Shown here piece after piece: positions 55,101-64,000 of a DNA stretch of 64,000 nucleotides. Under the pieces are notes generated by a model. That model did no database searches. It was not told the DNA's origin and saw only the letters and a list, made by a program, of their open reading frames with translations. The translations under genes were made by a program, and so were the position numbers. How positions within the stretch are numbered: the stretch's first letter is position 1; each line of letters opens with the position of its first letter. This DNA comes from UBA7359 sp041689615. Its GTDB lineage: Bacteria > Pseudomonadota > Gammaproteobacteria > Eutrophobiales > Eutrophobiaceae. Location: the NCBI GenBank assembly GCA_041689615.1, contig JBDNFW010000052.1:13491-77490 (forward strand), written 5' to 3'.

Positions 55101-58100
55101 GTCTCGGGCACGATCAATGTGACCGCAGGGACAGGTATAACGATAGTGAGTGGTGATGGCACGAATACCGTGGTCGTTACCGGCAGTATAGCCGATTTAA
55201 ATAATCTGCTAACGGGCGCAAGCGGTGCGATAGATTACCTCACTACGTTGAATGTGAATGATAGTTTAACGGTAACGGTCAATGATCTGGGGAATTCGGG
55301 TACGGGTGGTTCACTGGAAGCAACCAACACAGTTGCAATTATTGTTAATACATTAGCACCGGCATTAGATCTGGATGATGCTAATGCAACAAGAAATTCT
55401 TCCAATACGTTTACTGAAGGTGGCGGCGCGGTTTCTATTGTTAATACGGATACAGAAATTTTAGATACGAATAGTGCCACTCTTCAATCAGCAACAATTA
55501 CCTTAACCAATGTCCAGCCAGGTGATGTGCTTGCGGTGGGAACCTTACCCGCCGGAATCACGGCAACGGTATCGGGTGGCGGCACTATAGTTACATTAAG
55601 TGGCAATGCATCTTTGGATTTTTACGAAACAGCGCTTGAAGCAATTACGTTTAATAATGGTCTATCTACGCCTGATACCAGTTTACGTACGATTACAATT
55701 GTTGTTCAAGATGAGACGGGATTAGATTCGAATACCGCAACGACAAATATTACCGTTAATGCGGTTAATGATCCGCCTGTTATATCAGACGCGGGTTCAA
55801 CGGTTGGCTTTGTTCAGGGTTCAACACCGGTTGTTATTGAAAGCAGCCTAACAATCACCGATGTCGACGATACTAATATTGAGTCAGCTACAGTTTCGAT
55901 TGGTACAGGTTTTATCAGTGGTGAAGATATTCTGAAATTTACCGCAGCGAATGGCGTTTCCGGAAGTTATAACAACGGTACTGGTGTTCTAACCTTAAGC
56001 GGTAGCGCGACCCTCGCACAGTACGAAGCGGTACTCGAAACGGTTAGCTTTGATAACACCAATGATGCGACGACAAATTTTGGTGATCGTACCATTAACT
56101 GGCAAGTGAACGATGGTGATGCTAACTCAGCCACGATTACGAGTACGGTTACTGTAACCTCGGGCGCGATACCAACTGTGACAGATGCGCTCTCAACAAT
56201 CACTTACACACAAAGTGATGCACCAACCGCTATTGATACCACTTTAACAGTACGTGATTTAGATGATACAAATCTTCAATCAGCCACAATTACTATTAGT
56301 GGTGGACTAGTTACAAGCGAAGATGTCTTAGGTTTTACCGCAACGTTACCTGTGGGCATGACCAGCAACTACAATTCAGCAACAGGTGTCTTATCCTTCG
56401 GTGGTAATTTTACGTTGGCCGAGTACGAAACAGTGCTTGAGTCTGTGACTTACGACAACACCAATGATACAGCTCCCACCAGTGGTAATCGTACGATTAC
56501 TTGGGTGGTGAGTGATGGCACTAATAATTCTATCGGAACGACAAGTACGGTCAATGTTGTACAAACAAATGATGCACCGACATTAGTAGATGCCGGTGCA
56601 ACAGCCACATTTACTGAGGGAGATCCGGCGGTCGTTATCGACAGCACCTTAACGATTGGTGATATCGATGATACTCATATTGAAACAGCAACTATCTCAA
56701 TCACGGGTGGGTTTATTACAGGTCAAGATGTGTTGGACTTTTTTCCTGGCTCAACAGGGATTACCGGTAGTTACAATGCGACTACCGGTGTTTTGACTTT
56801 AACGGGTCCTGCAACGTTGGCCGATTTTGAATCGGTACTTGAAAGTGTCACCTACGACAATACCAATGACGATAATCCTACGGGCGGTAATCGTACGGTT
56901 ACTTGGGTAATAAATGATGGTGATGATAATTCTGTTGCAACGACCAGTACCGTTAACGTTGTTTCCGTAAACGTTATACCGACTTTAGTTGCAACTACTG
57001 CAAGCGATACGTTAACGGAGAACTCTGACACTACCTCAGGAGCGGTCTTTAGTGCAGTCACAATTGACCCAGGTGAATCAGGCGACTTCATTAGCAGTGC
57101 GACCTTGACGATAGCCGGTGGTATTGCGAACACTGACACGTTAACGATAAACGGCACAGCGATTACGGGTTTGAGTAGTAATAGCACCGGATCGATTGGA
57201 ACTCACAGTTACAGTTACGATGCCGGTACGGGCGTCGTCACAATAACCTTTGCCGGCAGCACGAATGCGGCAGCAGCGGAATTAGTCTTAGAGAACATAA
57301 CCTACGGCATTGATGCGGCGGACAACAATCCGTCAACGACGGCACGTACCGTAACCTTGAACACGGTAACAGATAATGGTGGTGGTACTGATACCAACAC
57401 CAATATTAACGAGACCGCAACAATTAGTGTTTCGGCAGTAAACGATGCGCCGATCGTTGATCTTAATGGTGGTACTGCCGGCGTAGATTACTCAGCAACA
57501 TTTCAACAAGGCGATGCAGCCTTAGATATTGTTAATACCGGTGTCACAGTAACCGATGCTGACGATACAACATTAGATAGAATTAATATTATTTTTGCCG
57601 GCATACAAGATGGTGCTAATGAAGTATTAAAAATTGGTAGTGCAGCGGCATTCCCATTAGATACAACAATTGCACCGGGCACACCAGTCATGACGGTTGT
57701 TAACGGTGTTAATTATGACATTAGTTACGATAGTGGCACGGGTATTATTACGATAGATAGAACCGATAATACCGAGATGACTCTTGATGAGGCACAACGA
57801 GTTTTAGCTGCCTCGACTTATCAAAATACCTTGCCTGCAGCTTCATCAGGCGCACGAACCTTTGCTGTAACAGTCAACGATGGCGATGACAATAGTGTAG
57901 TTGCAACGAGCACTATAACTGTATCTGATCCGGAGATTACAGCATTGCCAGATTCGGCTACGACGGATGAAGACACAGCCATTTCAGTTAATGCAGCATC
58001 AGGCGTATTAGCAAACGATACTGATCTAAATCCATCTACTATAGTAACAAGTAACCTTGCTTTAAATTTTGATGCTGATCTTGATGATGCTGATGGAAGT

Positions 58101-61100
58101 CAATGGGATACTCAAACGGGTTCAGATGATTGGGCGTTGGGTTCAAATATCAGCACATCAACACCAACGACCAGTCTTCCTGGAATAACTTCAGCATTGT
58201 CTTTTAGTCCGGATGGTACTGTCAACGACGGCGCTACAATGGCAAGTTTCCAATCTCTGGCTAGTGGCAATGCTACAAATAATGATGCTAGTTTTGAGTT
58301 ATGGATTAAGCCTACGGATCTTACAAGTACATCAGACGAAATAATTTTTGAGTCAGGTGGTGGTATAGATGGATTAGCTATTACGTTAAATGGAACATCA
58401 CTAAATTTCATCACGCGTGATAATGGCGGGACAATAGTTGAAACTTCCGCAGACCTTACTGGCCTTACTGGTGACTTTATTCAAGTAGTAGGTGTTGTTG
58501 ATTACACTACAACGAACGATTTATTGCTTTATGTAAATGGCACGCTGATAAGCCAGATCGATATGGGTGCTTTCAGTGATTGGGCAGGCGGTGATGGTTC
58601 GAGTTTAGGTGCAGATCGAGGCGGAACAGCCCTTGATGGTGTAGCAGGCAGAACACAAACAAGTTTCGATGGCGAAATTGCAAAGTTTCGATTTTACGGT
58701 TCAGCTTTGGACGCAGCTGAGGTTCAACAAAATTTTGATGCTATTGCCGGGAGTAGTTTAACAGTAACAGAAGTGAATGGCGTAGGCGCATCAGTTGGAA
58801 ATCAAATAACACTGACGTCAGGCGCATTACTAACACTCAATGCTGATGGTAGTTATGACTATGATCCAAACGATCAGTTTGAAGGCCTGACACCAACCAC
58901 AGACAGTTTTCAATACACAGTATCCGATGGCACTAATGAAACACAGGCTACCGTTACGATTACGGTTACTAATGTTAACGACGCGCCAACACTGGACCTT
59001 GATTTAAGTGCCGGCGGTAATAGTTTCGCAGCGACGTTTACCGAAGATGTGACAGGGGCGATCGAAATTGTAGACACTGATGTCACGATTGCGGATGTTG
59101 ATGACACAAATATTGAATCAGCCACGATTACCTTAACCAATGTGCAAACAGATGATGTGTTTGCCATGACCGGCACGTTGCCTGCAGGTATTACAGTAGA
59201 CGGGGCTTCAACAGCAACGAACATTATTTTAACGGGTAGCGCGACCTTGGCAGAGTACCAAACCGCCTTACGTCAAATTACGTTTAACAACACCAGTGAC
59301 AACCCAAATACAACAGCACGTGTAATTAATATCGTTGTAAACGACGGTGATGATAATTCAAACACAGCAACAACTACTATAACAGTCGTTTCCACGAATG
59401 AAGCGCCAGTTAATACGGTACCTCTGGTTGCTCAAACGGTAAACGAAGATACGCTTCTAAATCTAACTGGCATCAGTGTTAACGATGTCGATGGTAATTT
59501 GGCAACAACACAACTAACCGTAACAGACGGTGATCTCAATGTGAGTCTCGCTGGTGGCGCGACCATTAGTGCCGGCGTTAATGGTAGTAGCACATTAACG
59601 TTGAGTGGAACACAAACGCAGATAAATGCAGCACTTTCGACGTTAACCTATCAAGGTGATTTGAATTTTAATGGTAGTGATACGTTAACAGTTTTATCAA
59701 CTGATAGTGATGGTGTTCCGTTATCGGATACCGATACGGTAACGATTAATGTGACTGCTGTTAACGATGCGCCAGTCGTAGCTGCTCCAACAGGCTTATC
59801 AGCTCCGGACACAAACTCGATTAATGTTCATGGTACTGGTTTTACCGTTACTGATGTGGACGAAGCAGGTACAGGCGCAACACTGACATTGAATGTTGGT
59901 GAAGGCGCTATTAATGTGAGCGTCGGTGATTCCGGTGTAACAATTGATTCAGGAAATGGTGGAACAACGGTTGTTATTTCCGGCACAGTCGTAGAGGTTA
60001 ATAATCTTTTAACTGGCGGTGGTACAGGAACGATTACTTATACAGCGTTAGCCTCACCAAGCGCCTCGACCGTATTTACCGTCACAGTAAACGATGAAGG
60101 TAATACCGGTACTGATCCAGGTACATCAGGTACAGCAACAACAGAAGAAGGTACCAATAACGTAACGATTAATTTGACTGCAAACGTTGCGCCGGTTAAT
60201 ACAGTACCGGGTGCGCAAACAGTCAATGAAGATACCTTATTAAATTTAACCGGTATTAGTGTAAATGATGCCGACGGTAACCTTGCGACGACGCAGTTAA
60301 CGGTAACTAATGGCGACTTGAATGTAAGTCTGGCCGGTGGCGCAACGATTAGTAGCGGTGCTAATGACAGTAGCACTTTAACCTTGAGCGGCACACAAGC
60401 ACAGATTAATGCGGCGCTCGCGACTTTGACTTATCAAGGCGATTTAAACTTTAACGGCACCGACACCTTAACCGTGCTCAGTACCGACAGTAACGGTACG
60501 CCGTTAAGCGACACCGACACGGTCGGTATTACTGTAACAGCAGTTGATGATCCGTTTGATGCGACTAATAATAGTTACGACACGCTTACTGATACTGCAG
60601 TAAGCGGTAATGTTATTACCGATGATACCGGTTCAGGTGTTGATACTGACCCGGATAGCACACCAATAACAGTTGACCCATCGCTAACATCAACACCAGC
60701 CAATGGTTCGGTCATAATGAACTCGGATGGGTCATATACCTATACACCTAATGCCGGTTTTACTGGAACGGATACGTTTACATATAGAGCAAGTACCCCA
60801 ACTAATATTACTGGTCTGACGTATGAGTTTTATGATGGCGCCCCTGCAGGTTTGACTGTTGATAATATCCCAACATCAAGTCCTGATTTTACCGGTAGCG
60901 CAACAGATTTTGATGTTAATGGACTAGCAAATACATTAACTGGCAGCGGTGAAACATATAGTGTTCGTTACACAGGTTATATCAATATTACGACAACGGG
61001 TTTATATAACTTCAGCGCTGGCTCAGACGATGGTTCCAAAGTTTATATTGATGGTGTCGAATTAGTTGATAACGATGGTGATCATTCTTTTGGCACCGTT

Positions 61101-64000
61101 ACCAGTGCTAATACAACGTTAACTGCTGGATTACACCGTATCATTATCGAATTCTATGAAAATAGGGGCGATGATTCTTTAGTAGTTCAATATAGTGGGG
61201 TAGACACTGGCGGCATAGATACTGATCATAGTAACGGCGGCGCTGATGTTGTGAATCTTGCTGGTTCTAGTGTTATTGTTGAAGGTTCAGATGATACAGC
61301 AATTGTCACCATCCGTGTTGGCGATGTTGATGCCGTTGCCGATACCGGTACTGTGACAGAAGATGGAACACTCACAACTTCTGGAAATGTATTATCAAAT
61401 GATGTTGCTGTTCTTCCTTCAATAACACCAGGAAATCTCGTCTTGTCGTTTGATGTAGCCAATGATACCGATAACGATGGTGATTGGGATGACAACACTG
61501 GTTCGGATAACCGTAATTGGAATTATGACAATACGGAAATAAGTCGAACGGCTATAAGCAGTGCCTATGATGGTCTTGACGGTAATCAGTCATATACCTT
61601 CGATGGTAGTGGCGGTATGTTTGCTGCTAATTTGCAAGACGGCACAGATTACACGGAAAACTTTGATGCAACATTTGAAATCTGGTTAAAGATTGATTCA
61701 GGGATCACTCCGAGTGTATCGACTGGTGATTACCTGATTATGGAAAGTGGCGATAATGGCGATGGTTTCGCTATTTACTATACTGCAGACACCAATAGTA
61801 TCAGCGTACGTTATGAGGATGATGATTCAAATGGAGAGGACGGCACCATCACCTATGATTTAGATAACTTTAACGGTGGTGCTGGACTGAATCCAACCAC
61901 TGAATTTTTTCAAATCGCACTTACAATCGATGCGCCTGATAACGGTACAGGAGGTTTGGCGCTTTATATCAATGGCATAAATGTCATCGCTGAAATCAAT
62001 TTTGGTAATAGTCCGGATGACTGGTCAACTGACGACAATTTTTTAGCATTGGGCGAAGCCGACAATGAAGTTGTACAAGGTGGATTACAAAATTTTGAAG
62101 GTGAAATATCAATATTTCGTTTTTACAGTGATGAATTAACTGGAACTGAAGTTCAGGCAAACTTTGACGCAATTGTAGGCAGTTCATTAACAGTAACAAC
62201 GATTAGTCATAGTACCCAAGGCGCAGGTACTGTTGATGGAACTACAGCTAATAATGGTGATTACGGTTCGCTGATTATTAATACTGACGGTAGTTACACC
62301 TACACGTTAGATAATGTGAATACTGATGTTCAAGCCTTGGGTGTCGGCGATACATTAACTGAAACCTATACCTATACCGCTTCAGATGGTACAGAGACCG
62401 ATACCACGACATTAACAATCACAATTGACGGCGCTAATGATGACCCTGTTATTAGCATAACGGGTGGCGACAGTGCAGCTGAAAGTTTAGCTGAAACTAA
62501 TGCGGGTTTAAGTGTTAGTGATACATTAACAGTGACTGATATTGATCTAACTGATGATGTTACTGCAAGTGTCACAGGCGTAGTGGAGAGTGGTACCGCA
62601 TCAGGTATTGCACCAGCGACATTACAAACCATGCTTAGTGTAACCAGTAATCTTGGAGCGGGTGAATCTACCGACAGTCTCGATTGGACCTTTAACTCTG
62701 GTAGCCAAGCATTTAATTACTTAGATGCTGGCGAAAGCTTGATCTTAACTTATACGGTTCAAGTAGCTGATGGTGAAGGTGGTACTGACACACAAGATAT
62801 TGTGATTACGATTAATGGTACCGATGATGCGATTGTTGTCGGCGGTGTAACGACAGGTGCTGTAAATGAAGACGGTACATTAACTACGAGTGGTACGTTA
62901 ACGGCGACAGATGCTGATACAAGTGACAACCCACTGAACTATACAGTCGTGACTAATGCAGCTGGCGGTAATGGTTATGGCGACTTCACTATCGATGCGT
63001 CAGGTAACTGGGATTACGATTTAAATAACGCCGCTGTACAGTTCCTGGATGCAGGGCAAACCGTAACCGACACTTATACATTTACGGTAACCAATCAAGA
63101 CGGTGCGTTCGAAACGCAAACGGCAACAGTAACAATTACGGGCGCTGAAGATGCTCCTATATTAGGTGGCACAACAACTGGCAGCGTTACAGAAGGTGTT
63201 ACAGCAACTACAAATGGCGCATTAACAATTACCGATGTTGATACAAACGACAATCCTATTAGTTACCCTGATCAAGGCAGTACACTTGGCGATAATAGTT
63301 ACGGCAGTTTTGTTCTAACTTCAGGTACTTGGACATATACATTAAATGATGCTTTGCCTGCAGTGCAGGCATTAAATTTTGGTGACACGTTAACTGACAC
63401 AATTACATACACAGCAACTGACGGAAGCACACAAGTAGTAACAGTAACAATTAATGGTCAAGACGATATTGATTTTTCTATTGACTCAACATCAAGCATT
63501 AGTGAAGAAGCAGGTGAAACAGCTACATTTACAATTACTGTTGGTGGACAAATTTCAACTGGTAACACAGCAAACATTGATATTGCTCCAAGCGGCACAG
63601 CGATCAGCGGCACCGACTACAACAACTTCATCACAGCGGTAAGCAATGCGGCATCAGCGACTACTGGCGTTAGTTTTGATGGCACCGACACACTTACGTT
63701 CAACGAAAATTTTATCGGCCCAACTCTTTCTTTCTCTGTTGACGCAACTGACGACTCAATTGCCGAAGGAACAGAAACAATCGTTGCTACATTGTCATCC
63801 GGAACATCAGCAAATGGTGATATAACGATCAGCACAGCTTCGACCACAACTAATATCACTGACATTGACCAGGCGGTGAATGTAACGCTGGCGGCAAGTC
63901 AAACCAGTATTAATGAAGAGAGCGGTACGACCTCTTTGACCTACACGGTGAACTTAGATAAGACCTTAAATGCGGGTAACACAGTGAGCGTGGTACTTGA
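52149..64000 (+). CDS. Giant modular surface adhesin (RTX/T1SS-type), 3' end beyond the window
   Basis: One reading frame stays open from ATG 52149 (AAGG just upstream) to the last base, at least 3,950 residues; I checked the frame at several points along it. The N-terminus has no Sec signal but carries the LEPR motif (ALEPRIMFDAAG, about residue 42), seen in giant proteobacterial adhesins. Two DUF4347 domains follow (about 115-245 and 255-415). An unassigned beta domain comes next, then cadherin/Ig-like and VCBS repeats. Two LamG-like domains (about 58060-58750 and 61438-62180) and a PA14-like domain (about 60810-61200) are nested inside such repeats. Calx-beta-like sequence is reached at the end. 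A C-terminal type I secretion signal is expected outside the window. It would mediate surface attachment. Confidence 0.9.
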   Translation, partial: MLNYIKQRIRHLKPTRPKLLYDGATSGYALPKMSVADSVQALEPRIMFDAAGVVTGAEVAADTVAEEQAEQALTSDNLEAQAVSQQDKEADEIIEALAGLVPPVDRNEIIFIDSNVENYSELITGIESSAELVFINRDQDGMQQIADVMRQRSDVDSVHIIAHSDSGQLQLGNTLLTQESMQGGHADELSTIKTSLSENAEIRIYGGEFGQGDLGQNAVSALADSTGADVEDAEDFDVFVDVDTADQRREIIFVDVSVKDYQSLISSIDNPNSRVILIDGAQDGLEQIEQALQQQGEVDAIHLISHGNAGELYLGASKLDAASMQGMYADELATIKGLLSENADILIYGCNFGEGDEGAAAAAMFADLTGADIAASTDATGHASLGGDWDLELQHGSIETELAINTDGQENWQGKLEVFILDFDAVDIAVPADGSSITYNVGGGTIQISYTGTQTNAGFGHPTADPVLASGYTGGITPAQDALRFLTQNGGYGVPTTITIDFTGQPGGSADNVGFSLFDVDNSERLTVTGMAGGVAIAPTNIATSAFNTITSTVGFVTQVDGTGANASGTEPDGNVYVYFNTTEITSITLTYAETVNAYLALHDITFIEGEILEIDLDSSDLNETVDDDLDSLTYTGVSSGLIPWNGDWFETDGNDTGDDATTGNVQVVDAGAGDGEIRLNNAAALHETSITRALDLSGYIGSELTFDYGTGGTPVAPIDTVSFEISTNGGTNWTTLETFTGAVSGSATVDIAGYESADSQIRFRVAGGGSYNAASDYFFVDNIKIVSSPSDYFNPVAYVEGDTTGIQISNVNALDNTGVIITDNDSTQMSAAKITIQNFQTGDELVFTNIGPLTGGGTITGTYAAGVLDLDVVGGNSLATIAEMQAAIESILYRSTSENPTVGDTQTSRTIAVAVYDDAAVAHVSNDAIATINILGINDAPTITLPGSDITAVQNITESIDGTGFTIGDVDETALGARMTLTVVSGTINVTAGTGITIVSGDGTNTVVVTGSIADLNNLLTGASGAIDYLTTLNVNDSLTVTVNDLGNSGTGGSLEATNTVAIIVNTLAPALDLDDANATRNSSNTFTEGGGAVSIVNTDTEILDTNSATLQSATITLTNVQPGDVLAVGTLPAGITATVSGGGTIVTLSGNASLDFYETALEAITFNNGLSTPDTSLRTITIVVQDETGLDSNTATTNITVNAVNDPPVISDAGSTVGFVQGSTPVVIESSLTITDVDDTNIESATVSIGTGFISGEDILKFTAANGVSGSYNNGTGVLTLSGSATLAQYEAVLETVSFDNTNDATTNFGDRTINWQVNDGDANSATITSTVTVTSGAIPTVTDALSTITYTQSDAPTAIDTTLTVRDLDDTNLQSATITISGGLVTSEDVLGFTATLPVGMTSNYNSATGVLSFGGNFTLAEYETVLESVTYDNTNDTAPTSGNRTITWVVSDGTNNSIGTTSTVNVVQTNDAPTLVDAGATATFTEGDPAVVIDSTLTIGDIDDTHIETATISITGGFITGQDVLDFFPGSTGITGSYNATTGVLTLTGPATLADFESVLESVTYDNTNDDNPTGGNRTVTWVINDGDDNSVATTSTVNVVSVNVIPTLVATTASDTLTENSDTTSGAVFSAVTIDPGESGDFISSATLTIAGGIANTDTLTINGTAITGLSSNSTGSIGTHSYSYDAGTGVVTITFAGSTNAAAAELVLENITYGIDAADNNPSTTARTVTLNTVTDNGGGTDTNTNINETATISVSAVNDAPIVDLNGGTAGVDYSATFQQGDAALDIVNTGVTVTDADDTTLDRINIIFAGIQDGANEVLKIGSAAAFPLDTTIAPGTPVMTVVNGVNYDISYDSGTGIITIDRTDNTEMTLDEAQRVLAASTYQNTLPAASSGARTFAVTVNDGDDNSVVATSTITVSDPEITALPDSATTDEDTAISVNAASGVLANDTDLNPSTIVTSNLALNFDADLDDADGSQWDTQTGSDDWALGSNISTSTPTTSLPGITSALSFSPDGTVNDGATMASFQSLASGNATNNDASFELWIKPTDLTSTSDEIIFESGGGIDGLAITLNGTSLNFITRDNGGTIVETSADLTGLTGDFIQVVGVVDYTTTNDLLLYVNGTLISQIDMGAFSDWAGGDGSSLGADRGGTALDGVAGRTQTSFDGEIAKFRFYGSALDAAEVQQNFDAIAGSSLTVTEVNGVGASVGNQITLTSGALLTLNADGSYDYDPNDQFEGLTPTTDSFQYTVSDGTNETQATVTITVTNVNDAPTLDLDLSAGGNSFAATFTEDVTGAIEIVDTDVTIADVDDTNIESATITLTNVQTDDVFAMTGTLPAGITVDGASTATNIILTGSATLAEYQTALRQITFNNTSDNPNTTARVINIVVNDGDDNSNTATTTITVVSTNEAPVNTVPLVAQTVNEDTLLNLTGISVNDVDGNLATTQLTVTDGDLNVSLAGGATISAGVNGSSTLTLSGTQTQINAALSTLTYQGDLNFNGSDTLTVLSTDSDGVPLSDTDTVTINVTAVNDAPVVAAPTGLSAPDTNSINVHGTGFTVTDVDEAGTGATLTLNVGEGAINVSVGDSGVTIDSGNGGTTVVISGTVVEVNNLLTGGGTGTITYTALASPSASTVFTVTVNDEGNTGTDPGTSGTATTEEGTNNVTINLTANVAPVNTVPGAQTVNEDTLLNLTGISVNDADGNLATTQLTVTNGDLNVSLAGGATISSGANDSSTLTLSGTQAQINAALATLTYQGDLNFNGTDTLTVLSTDSNGTPLSDTDTVGITVTAVDDPFDATNNSYDTLTDTAVSGNVITDDTGSGVDTDPDSTPITVDPSLTSTPANGSVIMNSDGSYTYTPNAGFTGTDTFTYRASTPTNITGLTYEFYDGAPAGLTVDNIPTSSPDFTGSATDFDVNGLANTLTGSGETYSVRYTGYINITTTGLYNFSAGSDDGSKVYIDGVELVDNDGDHSFGTVTSANTTLTAGLHRIIIEFYENRGDDSLVVQYSGVDTGGIDTDHSNGGADVVNLAGSSVIVEGSDDTAIVTIRVGDVDAVADTGTVTEDGTLTTSGNVLSNDVAVLPSITPGNLVLSFDVANDTDNDGDWDDNTGSDNRNWNYDNTEISRTAISSAYDGLDGNQSYTFDGSGGMFAANLQDGTDYTENFDATFEIWLKIDSGITPSVSTGDYLIMESGDNGDGFAIYYTADTNSISVRYEDDDSNGEDGTITYDLDNFNGGAGLNPTTEFFQIALTIDAPDNGTGGLALYINGINVIAEINFGNSPDDWSTDDNFLALGEADNEVVQGGLQNFEGEISIFRFYSDELTGTEVQANFDAIVGSSLTVTTISHSTQGAGTVDGTTANNGDYGSLIINTDGSYTYTLDNVNTDVQALGVGDTLTETYTYTASDGTETDTTTLTITIDGANDDPVISITGGDSAAESLAETNAGLSVSDTLTVTDIDLTDDVTASVTGVVESGTASGIAPATLQTMLSVTSNLGAGESTDSLDWTFNSGSQAFNYLDAGESLILTYTVQVADGEGGTDTQDIVITINGTDDAIVVGGVTTGAVNEDGTLTTSGTLTATDADTSDNPLNYTVVTNAAGGNGYGDFTIDASGNWDYDLNNAAVQFLDAGQTVTDTYTFTVTNQDGAFETQTATVTITGAEDAPILGGTTTGSVTEGVTATTNGALTITDVDTNDNPISYPDQGSTLGDNSYGSFVLTSGTWTYTLNDALPAVQALNFGDTLTDTITYTATDGSTQVVTVTINGQDDIDFSIDSTSSISEEAGETATFTITVGGQISTGNTANIDIAPSGTAISGTDYNNFITAVSNAASATTGVSFDGTDTLTFNENFIGPTLSFSVDATDDSIAEGTETIVATLSSGTSANGDITISTASTTTNITDIDQAVNVTLAASQTSINEESGTTSLTYTVNLDKTLNAGNTVSVVL
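55767..56985 (+). repeat. Three tandem cadherin-like repeats of about 130 residues in the adhesin
   Basis: Three units begin near 55767, 56165 and 56568. Each contains a copy of the pattern LT(I/V)xDxDDTxxxxAT(V/I), then a conserved G-S/N-Y-N segment, LxxYExVLExVxxDNTND and R-T-I/V-x-W. They match the type of repeat common in T1SS-exported adhesins. DNA identity is moderate, so the duplication is not recent. Confidence 0.8.
59409..59762 (+). repeat. Adhesin repeat unit R1 (118 residues)
   Basis: The unit runs from NTVPLVAQTVNEDTLLNL to the end of TVTINVTAV. Its translation is almost identical to the unit at 60195-60545, including GDLNVSLAGGATIS and INAALSTLTYQGDLNFNG. At the DNA level many third positions differ. 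Confidence 0.85.
60195..60545 (+). repeat. Adhesin repeat unit R2 (117 residues)
   Basis: This is the partner of the unit at 59409-59762, one residue shorter near its start (NTVPGAQ instead of NTVPLVAQ). Several stretches match residue for residue (for example NLTGISVND and TYQGDLNFNG), while codon choice is more GC-rich. A different repeat lies between the two units. Confidence 0.85.

Noticed and set aside
53621..63865. Many short ORFs on the minus strand or in other frames of 52149-64000
   Set aside because: They are shadows of the single adhesin frame and have the valine- and serine-rich composition expected from antisense reading of Thr/Asp/Gly-rich repeats.
1..64000. CRISPR array
   Set aside because: No regularly spaced short repeats with unique spacers were seen. 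Repeats present are tRNA fragments, IS ends and adhesin coding repeats.

Overview
The window looks like chromosomal DNA of an aquatic, facultatively microaerobic gammaproteobacterium. The grounds are an FNR/Anr-type regulator with perfect TTGAT-N4-ATCAA boxes, a complete cbb3 oxidase cluster, many c-di-GMP enzymes, proteobacterial tRNAs, and AT-rich DNA with some TTG and GTG starts. Species cannot be named from sequence alone.

Layout. (1) 67-1236: tRNA-Ser(GCU), tRNA-Arg(ACG), and a small HigBA-type toxin-antitoxin cassette bracketed by a perfect 48-bp direct repeat of the tRNA-Arg 3' half. (2) 1404-9656: a tight eight-gene operon encoding an acidic exported protein, a lipoprotein, two membrane-anchored PEGA proteins (one with an FGE/SUMF1-like fold), a 50-residue signal-peptide microprotein, a MotA/TolQ/ExbB channel subunit, and two von Willebrand A proteins whose N-terminal membrane helices resemble ExbD. 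I recognise no described system here and regard it as the best candidate for something new. (3) 9675-16041, minus strand: an MMPL/RND transporter and MlaC-like pair behind an FNR box, a small unknown protein, and a MASE1-PAS-GGDEF-EAL protein. (4) 16447-29475: tRNA-Arg(UCG), then two consecutive heavy-metal RND operons (CzcCBA-like and CusCBA-like), each preceded by a small His- or Cys-rich protein with an RAPP motif. (5) 29560-38425: a probably 5'-truncated IS30 element, a REC-GGDEF-EAL protein, an intact-looking IS110/IS1111-type element with subterminal inverted repeats and a structured candidate guide-RNA region, an EAL-HDOD protein, a PAS-GGDEF cyclase bracketed by two decayed tRNA-Arg 3' fragments, and a Ser/Thr kinase with a cyclic-nucleotide-binding domain. 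(6) 38737-51015: an Aer-like chemoreceptor, fnr, a SafE/TauE-like protein, ccoS and ccoI (minus strand), a DUF6455-like protein, ccoNOQP, a small membrane protein, ccoG and ccoH. (7) 51027-64000: an exported PrxQ/BCP-type peroxiredoxin, then the start of a giant surface protein read without a stop from 52149 past the window end (at least 3,950 residues).

How they fit together. Regions 3 and 6 are linked by three FNR boxes, implying oxygen control of the cbb3 maturation genes, possibly the chemoreceptor, and the MlaC/MMPL pair. Four c-di-GMP proteins plus the giant adhesin suggest surface attachment and biofilm control. The RND operons indicate monovalent and divalent metal stress. The tRNA-Arg 3' fragments and two insertion sequences show repeated insertion in this neighbourhood.
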